In this document: piece by piece, positions 36,186-43,415 of the stretch
Position numbering within the stretch: the stretch's first letter is position 1
Layout: each line of letters opens with the position of its first letter
From: Solibacillus sp. FSL K6-1523
GTDB taxonomy: Bacteria > Bacillota > Bacilli > Bacillales_A > Planococcaceae
Direction: 5' to 3'
NCBI RefSeq assembly: GCF_038005225.1
Contig: NZ_JBBOSU010000001.1
Location: 4,318,001 to 4,382,000 of the forward strand
Length of the DNA: 64,000 nucleotides
The notes under the pieces: generated by a model
Told to the model about the DNA's origin: nothing
The model's input: the letters and a program-made list of their open reading frames with translations, nothing else
Databases searched by the model: none
Program-made: the position numbers and the translations under genes

Positions 36186-36495
36186 GTTTCCCCCCTTTAC
36201 CTAAACAACTAGCTAGATGTTAAAGCGGTACAAAATTTGCAAAGGAAAATAGACATATTCATTTTATCTGAATATGTCTAGCTAATGATTAAAAAATATA
36301 TGCGCTTGCTCAAGAACATGCCAATAATATCGCACTTACTTAAGGTACGGTTCTCCGTAATAGGCTTAAGTGCGACTTTTATACAACGCTTAAATATAAA
36401 TCGAATGTGACCCCAGCTTTTTGTATTCTGTGTAACCTATACACGGAATACATAATTAATTATTATCTCACAGGTTGCTATGCTATACTAATTAA
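36186..36495. other. Intergenic region with an att-like hairpin
   Basis: No gene. It contains a perfect 11-bp inverted repeat (TAGACATATTC, 36250-36279) and the rlmH-end copy at 36331. An extended -10 (TGCTATACT, 36481-36489) at the end probably serves the structured RNA that follows. Confidence 0.55.
36331..36356 (-). other. Copy of the rlmH 3' end (SCC-type attachment-like site), distal
   Basis: Minus-strand GGAGAACCGTACCTTAAG, continuing into TAAGTGCG, matches the end of rlmH (42512-42537) at 25 of 26 bases and in the same orientation. It also lies in a palindromic frame: TCGCACTTA pairs with TAAGTGCGA (36370-36378 region), with inner arms TACGG/CCGTA. Direct copies of the rlmH end mark cassette borders in staphylococci; that role here is inferred. 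Confidence 0.7.
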
Positions 36496-36636
36496 GTAAT
36501 AAACAATAATTATTGACACTGAATAATGGTAATTTCAGATTGAACAAATTAGCATTATTGGGTGCCAAACCCATTAGAGTTCTTGAGGAACAAAGAATTC
36601 TACCGCAACATCTCCTTGTGAGATGTTGCCTTTTTT
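36496..36636 (+). ncRNA. Candidate structured small RNA
   Basis: Four hairpins in a row: AATAATG..AATTT with AAATT..CATTATT (36522-36559), TGGGT/ACCCA (36559-36573), AGAGTTCTT/AAGAATTCT (36576-36601, one G-U pair) and a perfect 10-bp terminator stem GCAACATCTC/GAGATGTTGC (36605-36629) with TTTTTT. An extended -10, TGCTATACT, sits just upstream. No open frame with a ribosome binding site exists inside. I do not recognise a known RNA family. Confidence 0.5.
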
Positions 36637-36665
36637 GTTTCCATGAAATTTCTGGGGACTATCAT

Positions 36666-36789
36666 ATTAATTACGCCGAGGCTTTAGTCAACACGATGTT
36701 GATCACAAAGGCGTTATCACAGGACGTGACGGGTTTAGCCTTTGTTCTCCTATTCAATCTGAGCTTGAACCCGACTGAATCAAGTTAAA
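36666..36789 (+). repeat. Dispersed intergenic repeat, copy C
   Basis: Begins ATTAATTACGCCGAGGC and ends CTGAATCAAGTTAAA, like the other copies, with an inner part containing CACAGGACGTGACGGG and TTGAACCCG boxes that partly recur in copy D. It lies behind the RNA candidate's terminator and before the GntP gene's terminator. Confidence 0.72.
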
Positions 36790-37036
36790 AGAATGAACAA
36801 AAGCGCTTTTCCATAAACGCAAATAATAGCACTTTCAATGTTACCTTCTGCGAAAACTTATTTTTCCTTTCTTGAATCAATTCTATAAATCATCTTTTTT
36901 AAGTGCTTAGACTTCTCCTGTATGAAAAATTATGTTTTTAAAAAATTAGGCAGCTCCTTTCTGTATTTGTAAAAAGGCATTCATTCGATTAACGGCCAAA
37001 TTGTAGGCATTATAAATAAACGTCATCGAAGAAAAA

Positions 37037-37072
37037 GAACGTCTTGGAATGAAAGTTCATTCCAAGACGCTC
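37037..37072 (-). terminator. Terminator of the GntP-HisD operon
   Basis: A stem of at least 12 perfect pairs (CGTCTTGGAATG with its complement) and a six-base loop, followed on the minus strand by TTTTTCTT; 60 bases beyond the GntP permease stop. Confidence 0.92.
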
Positions 37073-37134
37073 TTCCTATCATTGAATGGCCTTTTCAGTG
37101 CCCTCATTAATTATACCGATTGTTTAACTTGTTA

Positions 37135-38451
37135 TTATAAGCCCATTGAGAAAAGGATAACGGCTAGTATTGTACCAATCGCTGGAACGACAACCGTTAA
37201 GGCACCAAACATTGGATATGCATCTTTGTGTGTTTCTCCTGCAATAGACCTAATAGTTGTAACTACATAACCTCCTGATGGAAGTGAATCAAGGGAACCA
37301 GAAGATATTGCAACAACTCGGTGTAAAGCATCAGGGTTAACGCCCATATCTAGATAGTGTGGTGCCAGTAAAGGTAAGGCAATTGCCTGCCCCCCTGAAG
37401 ATGAGCCTGTTAAGCCGGCGATTACCGCTACAGCTAGTGCCCCTCCAATTAAGGGACTACCAGGAATTTCAGTCATAAATGATACTGCTTGTTCAAATGT
37501 TGATGTAGCTTTTACCACTCCACCAAAACCAACTACTGCAGATGTATTAGCAATTGCTATAATGGCACCCATTGTACCATCAGTAATCGCCTTTCCAACA
37601 TTCGTAAAGTATTTACGATTAATTAAATATGTGGCTATACTTCCGCTCGTCAAAGCAATGATTAACGCTGACTGCTTTAAAGAATCATGGAAGATGAACG
37701 AAACGCCCAAAACTACAACCAAAGGAATCAAGCTAAGTAATGGATTTGGTAAGTTTTCCTTTACCTCATGATGATCCGTTTCTCTTTCAATAAAAGTTTC
37801 ACCGTTATTAACTGCTTTTTTAATAACTTTTGTTAACCACCAATAGCCAAAAATCATCATAAATACAGCAACAATTAAACTAACTTGCCAACCTGCATAA
37901 GCATTCGTCCCCAAATATTCAATTGGAATCCAGTTTTGAATTTCAGGAGACCCTGCAGAAGTCATTGTAAATGTAGTAGAACCAAAGGCCAATGCCGCAG
38001 GAATAAATCTTCTTGGTAAATTGGCCTCTTTAAATAAACTAAGTGCCATTGGATATACTGAAAACGCTACTACGAATAAGCTAACCCCACCATACGTAAG
38101 TACAGCACAGGCAATAATAACCGCTAACGCCGCTCTTTTCATACCAATTTTTGAAACAATCCATTTTGATATACTATCAGCAGCACCACTATCCTCCATC
38201 ATTTTACCGAAAATAGCACCCGTTAAGAACATTAAATACCAAGAGGCAATAAATCCAGAAAACCCTGTCATATAGTTTGTTAAAAAGTTCGCTGCACCTT
38301 CTTCAGCTAGTTGTGGAAACAATGGTAATCCATTTAAAACAGTTACAAATAATGCTGAAATCGGAGCTGCAATTAATAAGTTCATCCCCTTCATGGCTAA
38401 AAAAATTAATAATGCAAGCCCACCAAATAACCCAATAAACCCTAATACCAT
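37135..38451 (-). CDS. GntP-family permease
   Basis: 438 residues with about twelve membrane helices, from the GntP/citrate-type ion transporter group that imports gluconate, hydroxy acids or related organic acids. Features: GGLALLIFLAMKGMNLLIAAPISAL at the start, TMTSAGSPEIQNWIPIEYLGT near residue 155, and GLTGSSSGGQAIALPLLAPHYL near residue 350. It lies 27 bases behind the HisD-like gene and is under the LacI-type regulator upstream, so it likely carries the substrate that the dehydrogenase oxidises. Confidence 0.87.
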   Translation of the reverse strand: MVLGFIGLFGGLALLIFLAMKGMNLLIAAPISALFVTVLNGLPLFPQLAEEGAANFLTNYMTGFSGFIASWYLMFLTGAIFGKMMEDSGAADSISKWIVSKIGMKRAALAVIIACAVLTYGGVSLFVVAFSVYPMALSLFKEANLPRRFIPAALAFGSTTFTMTSAGSPEIQNWIPIEYLGTNAYAGWQVSLIVAVFMMIFGYWWLTKVIKKAVNNGETFIERETDHHEVKENLPNPLLSLIPLVVVLGVSFIFHDSLKQSALIIALTSGSIATYLINRKYFTNVGKAITDGTMGAIIAIANTSAVVGFGGVVKATSTFEQAVSFMTEIPGSPLIGGALAVAVIAGLTGSSSGGQAIALPLLAPHYLDMGVNPDALHRVVAISSGSLDSLPSGGYVVTTIRSIAGETHKDAYPMFGALTVVVPAIGTILAVILFSMGL

Positions 38452-38478
38452 AAATTCACCCCTTAGTTCCCTTAATAC

Positions 38479-39759
38479 TTATTCTTTGTTTCCATATCTG
38501 CGCACTCGTAATAATGCTTGCTCTGCATGTCCTGCAAAGTTTTCTAACTGACATAAACGTGCTGCATACTCACCAATATAAGCAGAAGCTTCTTTAGTTA
38601 CTTTTTGATATGTTACAGTTTTAATAAATTTTCCAACCCAAAGGCCGCCAGTATAACGTGCTGCCCCCTTTGTTGGAAGTGTATGGTTTGTTCCAATTAC
38701 TTTATCGCCATATGCAACATTCGTTTCTGGACCTAAAAATAAACAACCATAATTCTTCATATTTTCTAAGAAATAATCAGGATTTTCCGTTAAAATCTCC
38801 ACATGTTCAAATGCTAGTTTATCTGCCTCAACTACCGCTTCCTCTAAGCTATCCACTAACAAAATTTGACCATAGTCTTCCCAAGAAACACGTGCCACAT
38901 CGGCTGTCGGTAATACCTGAAGCTGTCTCTCGATTTCCTTAATTGTTTCATATGCTAATTTTTCAGATGTCGTAATTAATGCTCCTGGCGAAGTTGGACC
39001 ATGCTCCCCTTGTCCAAGAATATCTGTTGCAATCATTTCTGCATCTGCTGTATCATCTGCAACGACTAATGTTTCAGTTGGACCTGCAAATAAATCAATC
39101 CCTACTCGCCCAAATAATTGACGTTTTGATTCGGCAACAAACGCATTACCTGGTCCTACAATCATATCAACAGATTCAATTGTTTCTGTACCGATAGCCA
39201 TAGCTGCCATCGCTTGAATTCCACCTAGTAAATAAATTTCATCGGCTCCTGCTAAATACATTGCTGCAATCGTTGCATTTGGTATTTCTCCATTAATCGG
39301 AGGTGTACAAGCAATAACACGTTTAACACCAGCAACTTTCGCTGTTAGAACACTCATATGTGCCGAAGCAACCATTGGATAGCGACCACCAGGAATATAA
39401 CATCCTACACTGCTTACAGGTATATTTTTATGCCCTAAAATCACACCCGGAATATTTTCAACTTCTACATCATTTAGTGATGCAAGTTGTGCTTCAGCAA
39501 ATTCGCGAATATTCTTTTGTGCAAATTTAATATCTTCAATTGTCTCATTCGGAACCATCGCCACAATTTCATGAATTTGTTCTTTAGATAAACGGAATGA
39601 TTTAGGAGTCCATTTATCGAATCTTTCCGAGTATTCACGTACAGCTACGTCCCCACGTAATTCAATATCTTGGATGGCATTTGCTACGATTTTTGTTACC
39701 TCCAAATCATTCATTGAAACCTCTTCTTTCGATTTACCAGCCTTAATAACCTTTACCAT
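38479..39759 (-). CDS. Histidinol dehydrogenase-family enzyme, probably catabolic (HpsN-like)
   Basis: 426 residues of the HisD superfamily, which oxidises an alcohol to an acid in two NAD-dependent steps. Zn and catalytic motifs are kept: [14 protein letters not shown] (Gln/His ligands), [36 protein letters not shown] and the C-terminal [17 protein letters not shown]. No other his genes are near; instead a GntP permease follows and a LacI regulator precedes it. The [21 protein letters not shown] segment resembles HpsN (dihydroxypropanesulfonate dehydrogenase). ATG 39759, eight bases behind GGAGG, is preferred over 39765. Substrate unproven. Confidence 0.82.
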   Translation of the reverse strand: MVKVIKAGKSKEEVSMNDLEVTKIVANAIQDIELRGDVAVREYSERFDKWTPKSFRLSKEQIHEIVAMVPNETIEDIKFAQKNIREFAEAQLASLNDVEVENIPGVILGHKNIPVSSVGCYIPGGRYPMVASAHMSVLTAKVAGVKRVIACTPPINGEIPNATIAAMYLAGADEIYLLGGIQAMAAMAIGTETIESVDMIVGPGNAFVAESKRQLFGRVGIDLFAGPTETLVVADDTADAEMIATDILGQGEHGPTSPGALITTSEKLAYETIKEIERQLQVLPTADVARVSWEDYGQILLVDSLEEAVVEADKLAFEHVEILTENPDYFLENMKNYGCLFLGPETNVAYGDKVIGTNHTLPTKGAARYTGGLWVGKFIKTVTYQKVTKEASAYIGEYAARLCQLENFAGHAEQALLRVRRYGNKE

Positions 39760-39782
39760 AATCATTTCCTCCTTTTAATTAG

Positions 39783-39796
39783 TGAATACGCTTTCA
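39783..39796. promoter_or_regulatory. cre site in the leader of the HisD-like operon
   Basis: Read on the minus strand TGAAAGCGTATTCA fits the CcpA consensus TGNAAGCGNWWWCA completely. It lies 24 bases before the start codon, downstream of the probable promoter, suited to roadblock repression by preferred sugars. Confidence 0.65.
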
Positions 39797-39840
39797 CATG
39801 TTTTCAACAATATGTCCACGAACAATGAACTAAACCGATT

Positions 39841-39906
39841 CATTTTGCATACGTATGCAAAATGTTATAAAAAATACGTATTCAAATCTTGAATACGTAT
39901 GCAAAA
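39841..39906. promoter_or_regulatory. LacI-type operators over the HisD-like operon promoter
   Basis: Three ATACGTAT cores centre at about 39852, 39878 and 39897. The first lies in a perfect 24-bp palindrome (39841-39864, outer half CATTTTGCATAC). The other two form a mirrored pair around ATC. A possible minus-strand promoter, TTCAAG (39893-39888) and TATAAC (39869-39864) with an 18-base spacer, is covered by them. The LacI-family gene next door is the obvious binder. Confidence 0.82.
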
Positions 39907-39953
39907 ACTTTATAAAACTAGAATATTCGGATAACACTAAATTGTCAATACTT

Positions 39954-40940
39954 TTATGTTGTTTTTCTCTCAATTAGTTCTCCATTTATCTCTATATTAC
40001 CTATTCTGTCTGTGTACTCCTCAATTTCTGAAATGATATAATTCACTGTTTCTATCACCATTTCAGATATTGGCTGCTCCCAAGTTGTTAAATTATAAGT
40101 TGGCCAAGCTGCCATATCAATGTTATCAAAACCAATAATCTTCGTATCTGAAGGCACTGAAATTCCTTGCTCACGAAGCGCATCTAATACACCTAGTGCC
40201 ATAATATCGTTCGCTACGAAAATAGCTGAAGGAATATCTCCATTTAAAACAATTTCCTTAGCTGTTTTATATCCCCCATCATAAGAATAATCTGAATGAT
40301 ATACTTGGAACGGAACATTATGCTTTAATAAAATTTCTGAAAAGCCCCTCTCTCGTTCCATACTTGTAGAAGTATCTCTTCCACCAGAAATATAAGCCAT
40401 ATCCTGGCATCCCTTTTTTAGCAAGTATTCCGCGATTTGACGACTCGCTATTAAACTGTTTGTACTAACGGAGAAGAAATTTTGCCCTTCTACTTTTCGG
40501 TTAAATAAAACAACGGGTATTTTGTTATTTTTAAACTTTTCGATCACTTTTAATGACAGTGTCGCATCAGTAATAATAACACCGGCAACATTGTAATGTA
40601 GTAGTCGCTCGATATCCTCTTGTTTAATTTCATCGTGGTTTGTATGGACAAACAAAATACTATAACCTAACTCTTTAAAATGTGCAGTGAATTCTTTTAA
40701 AACTTGTGGGTAAAAAGGGTTATGAACACCTTTCATTACAAGGCCTATTAATTTAGTTTTATTCGTTATTAAACTGCGAGCAAACTCATTAGGAACATAA
40801 CCTAATTCTTCAGCTGCTGCCAGCACTTTTTTACGCGTTTTCTCTGAAACAGAGGCACCTTCAAAAAATACCCTTGAAACTGAAGATTGTGATACGCCTG
40901 CAAGTTTAGCTACATCCTTAGCATTAATCCCTTTAGTCAT
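39954..40940 (-). CDS. LacI-family transcriptional regulator
   Basis: 328 residues: N-terminal LacI helix-turn-helix and hinge (NAKDVAKLAGVSQSSVSRVFFEGASVSEKTRKKVLAAAEELGYVPNEFARSL) followed by a periplasmic-binding-like ligand domain (IGLVMKGVHNPFYPQVLKEF, AVFVANDIMALGVLDALREQG-type segment, KIIGFDNIDMAAWPTYNLTTWEQP). It lies just upstream of the HisD-GntP genes, whose promoter region carries three matching operators. Expected to repress them until its organic-acid or sugar-like ligand appears. Confidence 0.93.
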   Translation of the reverse strand: MTKGINAKDVAKLAGVSQSSVSRVFFEGASVSEKTRKKVLAAAEELGYVPNEFARSLITNKTKLIGLVMKGVHNPFYPQVLKEFTAHFKELGYSILFVHTNHDEIKQEDIERLLHYNVAGVIITDATLSLKVIEKFKNNKIPVVLFNRKVEGQNFFSVSTNSLIASRQIAEYLLKKGCQDMAYISGGRDTSTSMERERGFSEILLKHNVPFQVYHSDYSYDGGYKTAKEIVLNGDIPSAIFVANDIMALGVLDALREQGISVPSDTKIIGFDNIDMAAWPTYNLTTWEQPISEMVIETVNYIISEIEEYTDRIGNIEINGELIERKTT

Positions 40941-41186
40941 TATTCAACATTCCTAACCTTATTAAATCAATAATTGATTAAATTATACACTAACGTGGAA
41001 CTTGCAAATAGGTAAATATTAATTAGCTATTTAAGAAATTCGAATAGATCATACTGTTTATTGTTCTAACATATGCCCCCCCTCATTTTACGAAGTACAT
41101 CACATTTAATTACGATAGAACACAGCTCCCTCAAAAAATGCCGATTTATATATTTGTTTAAATTTTTTGTACGAGGTTAGCCCAAC

Positions 41187-41256
41187 TAAAATAGTACAAT
41201 AAATAAAAGTCTAAACATGGTTAACATCACTGGAAAAGGTTCTTACAAAAACATCT
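41187..41256 (-). pseudogene. Fragment of an EamA-type permease gene
   Basis: About 70 bases resemble the EamA gene at 24117-24187 (stretches such as AAATAGTACAATAAATA and AGTCTAA-CAT-GTTAA in the same order). In the intact gene this region encodes MLRLLFIVLF. Only this piece is recognisable; frame and flanks are lost. Confidence 0.6.
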
Positions 41257-41263
41257 AAAAAAA

Positions 41264-41302
41264 CTAAAAGACGAAAAATCTAAAAAAGATTCATTCGTCT
41301 TT
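41264..41302. terminator. Terminator-like hairpin
   Basis: AAAAGACGA pairs with TCGTCTTTT, with an inner AATCT/AGATT helix, and T-rich flanks on both strands. It could end the AraC-type transcript (minus) after reading through the att-like copy. Confidence 0.65.
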
Positions 41303-41309
41303 TTATAAC

Positions 41310-41335
41310 CTCAATTACTTATGATACGGTTCACC
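41310..41335 (-). other. Copy of the rlmH 3' end (SCC-type attachment-like site), internal
   Basis: Minus-strand GGTGAACCGTATCATAAGTAA spans what would be the end of an RlmH protein (GEPYHK and stop). It matches the true rlmH end at 22 of 26 bases in the same orientation. Like the distal copy it sits inside an inverted repeat (AACCTCA/TGAGGTT outside, ACGG/CCGT inside). Confidence 0.68.
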
Positions 41336-41442
41336 GTGACCTTTCTAAATGAGGTTTTATACATATGACACTTTATTCTTCGTGAAAAAATATGAACACC
41401 GGTCTATCTCCTTGAAAACAAATTTTATACATTTACTATCGC

Positions 41443-42306
41443 TTACTTTCTTTCTTTTATTGGCACCCAAATTTCGCTATACAGATTTTCATAAGTACCA
41501 TCATGCTTTGTAAAAGAGATGTCTGGTAGATTGGCTAGTTCATAACCCGAAGTTGGTAACCATTCCGAATAAATTTTCGCGGTCGTTTCTTGAAGGGTAG
41601 CAGGGAATGGTCCTTGGTTAGGGAAAATTGCCCATAAACTTTCTTCAACACAAAGTTGTTCTAAATCATCAAATGGATTCTCTATTGTCGTTGCGAAACC
41701 AATCATATGAGTTAAATACCCTTTTTCTCCCAAGCGACCATCTTCAAAATCATAAGAAACATTTAAGACCTGATGAGGATACAAATTTGCTAATTGATGC
41801 ATTTCATTTCTTTGTTGTTCGGTAATGGACTGGGCAAGTTCTAAAATTGCATTATTGACCCCTTCAAACTGCATTTGCACCTTTTTTGATACACCTACTA
41901 TATTAAATTTCTCTTTCTTTTCAATTTTAAATTCCATTGATATCCCACCTCTTATATCTATAATAAATGTAAATTTGGGAAATGATTTTTGTATTTTATT
42001 TTTCGTTACTTCGGAAGGTAAGAAGCCACACCATTCTCGAAAGGCTCTTGAAAATCCTTCGATTGATTGATAGCCATATTTATAGGCAACATCTGTCACC
42101 TTTGCACCGTTTATTAATTCAACATTGGCTACTGATAATCTTCTGTTTTTGATATACTCATTCAATGACATTCCAGCCATATACGAAAACATTCTTTTAA
42201 AATGATAATCAGATACCCCGACAATTGTTGATATTTCTTTTCCAGAGACTTCTTTTGTTAGATTCTTTTCAATATAATCCATTAATTGGTTGAATTCTTG
42301 TAACAT
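41443..42306 (-). CDS. AraC-family regulator with GyrI-like effector domain
   Basis: 287 residues: two N-terminal AraC helix-turn-helix motifs (EVSGKEISTIVGVSDYHFKRMFSYMAGMSLNEYIKNRRL, then KVTDVAYKYGYQSIEGFSRAFREWCGFLPSE) joined to a C-terminal GyrI-like/effector-binding domain (FKIEKKEKFNIVGVSKKV, ending YENLYSEIWVPIKERK), the order seen in Rob/TipA-like multidrug sensors. ATG 42306 follows GGAGGG; the ORF's GTG at 42324 precedes that site. It is the only gene between two copies of the rlmH end. Targets unknown. Confidence 0.9.
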   Translation of the reverse strand: MLQEFNQLMDYIEKNLTKEVSGKEISTIVGVSDYHFKRMFSYMAGMSLNEYIKNRRLSVANVELINGAKVTDVAYKYGYQSIEGFSRAFREWCGFLPSEVTKNKIQKSFPKFTFIIDIRGGISMEFKIEKKEKFNIVGVSKKVQMQFEGVNNAILELAQSITEQQRNEMHQLANLYPHQVLNVSYDFEDGRLGEKGYLTHMIGFATTIENPFDDLEQLCVEESLWAIFPNQGPFPATLQETTAKIYSEWLPTSGYELANLPDISFTKHDGTYENLYSEIWVPIKERK

Positions 42307-42511
42307 TTCATTTCCCTCCTTCACTGCTATATCATATTATTTTAAGTGATTTTTCACTCGATATTTTTAATACGGATATTATCGGATTGCTAAAAAAAAC
42401 AGCTTAGAATTTTACTCTAAGCCGTTTTCATATTCTTCTCTATTTTTTAAAATAACATGTGTATTTCACATAACATCTAATTCCTTAACGTGAATATATT
42501 TAAATAAAAAC

Positions 42512-42537
42512 CGCACTTACTTATGGTACGGTTCTCC
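42512..42537 (-). other. rlmH 3' end, attachment-like core
   Basis: The last codons of rlmH (GEPYHK and stop) plus seven further bases. In staphylococci the same end of rlmH (orfX) is the attB of SCC elements, recognised by Ccr recombinases. Two further same-orientation copies at 41310 and 36331 define two candidate cassettes. Confidence 0.65.
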
Positions 42538-42996
42538 CTTAATAATCCTAAAACTCCGATAAATCTGCTCGATCAAAACCAACTTCATTAGCTGGTGAGG
42601 CAATGTCATTTTGCCGAAGCATAGTTTCTCATCCGCGCGCTTTAATACATCATCATGTAGACCTAGTGATCCGCCAATGACAAACGCAACTTTACTTTTG
42701 CCGTATGTCATGAGAGAATCTAAATCTGCTGCCATTTGCTCACTTGTTTTCATTTTGCCATCTAATGCAAGTGCGATTACGTAAGTGCCATCGCTTATTT
42801 TAGCTAAGATGCGCTCGCTTTCCTTCTTTTTCACGAGTTCCATTTCGGCTTCACTTAATTGTTCCGGTGCTTTTTCATCTGCAACTTCGACAAGTTCCAT
42901 CTTTGCATAGCTGCCTAAGCGCTTTACATATTCATCAATACCCATTTTTAAATACTTTTCTTTTAGCTTTCCAACTGAAACAACCGTAATATTCAC
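42517..42996 (-). CDS. rlmH: 23S rRNA (pseudouridine-1915-N3)-methyltransferase RlmH
   Basis: 159-residue SPOUT methyltransferase acting on the assembled 70S ribosome at pseudouridine 1915 of helix 69. The start [23 protein letters not shown], the SAM knot [18 protein letters not shown] and the end [28 protein letters not shown] are all standard. GTG start behind AAGGTGG. In Bacillales it closes the wal-htrA region; its 3' end is a recombination site in relatives. Confidence 0.97.
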   Translation of the reverse strand: MNITVVSVGKLKEKYLKMGIDEYVKRLGSYAKMELVEVADEKAPEQLSEAEMELVKKKESERILAKISDGTYVIALALDGKMKTSEQMAADLDSLMTYGKSKVAFVIGGSLGLHDDVLKRADEKLCFGKMTLPHQLMKLVLIEQIYRSFRIIKGEPYHK

Positions 42997-42999
42997 AAC

Positions 43000-43413
43000 T
43001 TATCCACCTTTACTTTCCGTTTACAAACAAGTTATACACAAAAGTTATACACATATCCACAGGTCGTTTCTATATATTGTGTAAAGTTATTTACTTGATA
43101 CAATATATGTTGCCTGCTCTTTACAGTAAGAACAAACTGTGGATAACTTTTCCCCCTCGCCGAGTAAATTCATCATTGGGAACTCTCCCGTTTCTGCAAC
43201 GTGCATATCTAAAGCGTGATCTATATGGGTTTCACAGCTATATTTTTGCAATTTTCATTCCTTCTTTCTATTCTGAAATTTCCACAAACTTATGCACAAT
43301 TCACACAATGTTATCCACAATCTATTGTAACAAAGAAAAAACGAGTAGCAAAGGAAAGCTATTTTCCTTACTACCCGTTATTCACAAACTTTATTCTATT
43401 TTAGTTATCCACA
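43000..43413. promoter_or_regulatory. DnaA-box cluster between rlmH and htrA
   Basis: Six perfect TTATNCACA boxes: 43032-43040, 43045-43053, 43138-43146 (minus strand), 43290-43298, 43311-43319 and 43405-43413; plus two with one mismatch at 43000-43008 and 43053-43061. Such density in 414 bases is far above chance. No reading frame here is convincing. In other bacteria clusters away from oriC titrate or reactivate DnaA; that role here is inferred. Confidence 0.82.
43340..43379 (-). terminator. Terminator of htrA
   Basis: A long stem (AACGGGTAGTAAGGAAA with its partner, three mismatches or wobbles) is followed on the minus strand by TTTTTTCTTTG, 37 bases past the htrA stop, inside the DnaA-box cluster. 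Confidence 0.85.
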
Positions 43414-43415
43414 AC

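Larger units (their letters stand above)
40941..41442. other. Decayed intergenic region between LacI and AraC-type genes
   Basis: About 500 bases without an intact gene. It holds the EamA-like relic (41187), a terminator (41264) and an rlmH-end copy (41310). The LacI promoter must lie at its left edge; no clear hexamers were picked out. Confidence 0.55.

Noticed and set aside
36513-36788. A 91-codon reading frame on the plus strand
   Set aside because: It has a TTG start with no ribosome binding site, runs through a terminator hairpin and repeat copy C, and resembles no protein.
36946-37041. Possible C-terminal scrap of a transposase on the minus strand (TFIYNAYNLAVNRMNAFLQ-like)
   Set aside because: About 30 codons only, overlapping the GntP terminator; too short to identify without a database search.
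38479-39759. Annotating this gene as biosynthetic hisD
   Set aside because: No other histidine genes are present; the GntP and LacI neighbours indicate catabolism.
39783-39796. Reading this site as a fourth LacI operator rather than a cre
   Set aside because: Its core is AAGCGTATT rather than ATACGTAT, and it fits the CcpA consensus at every fixed position.
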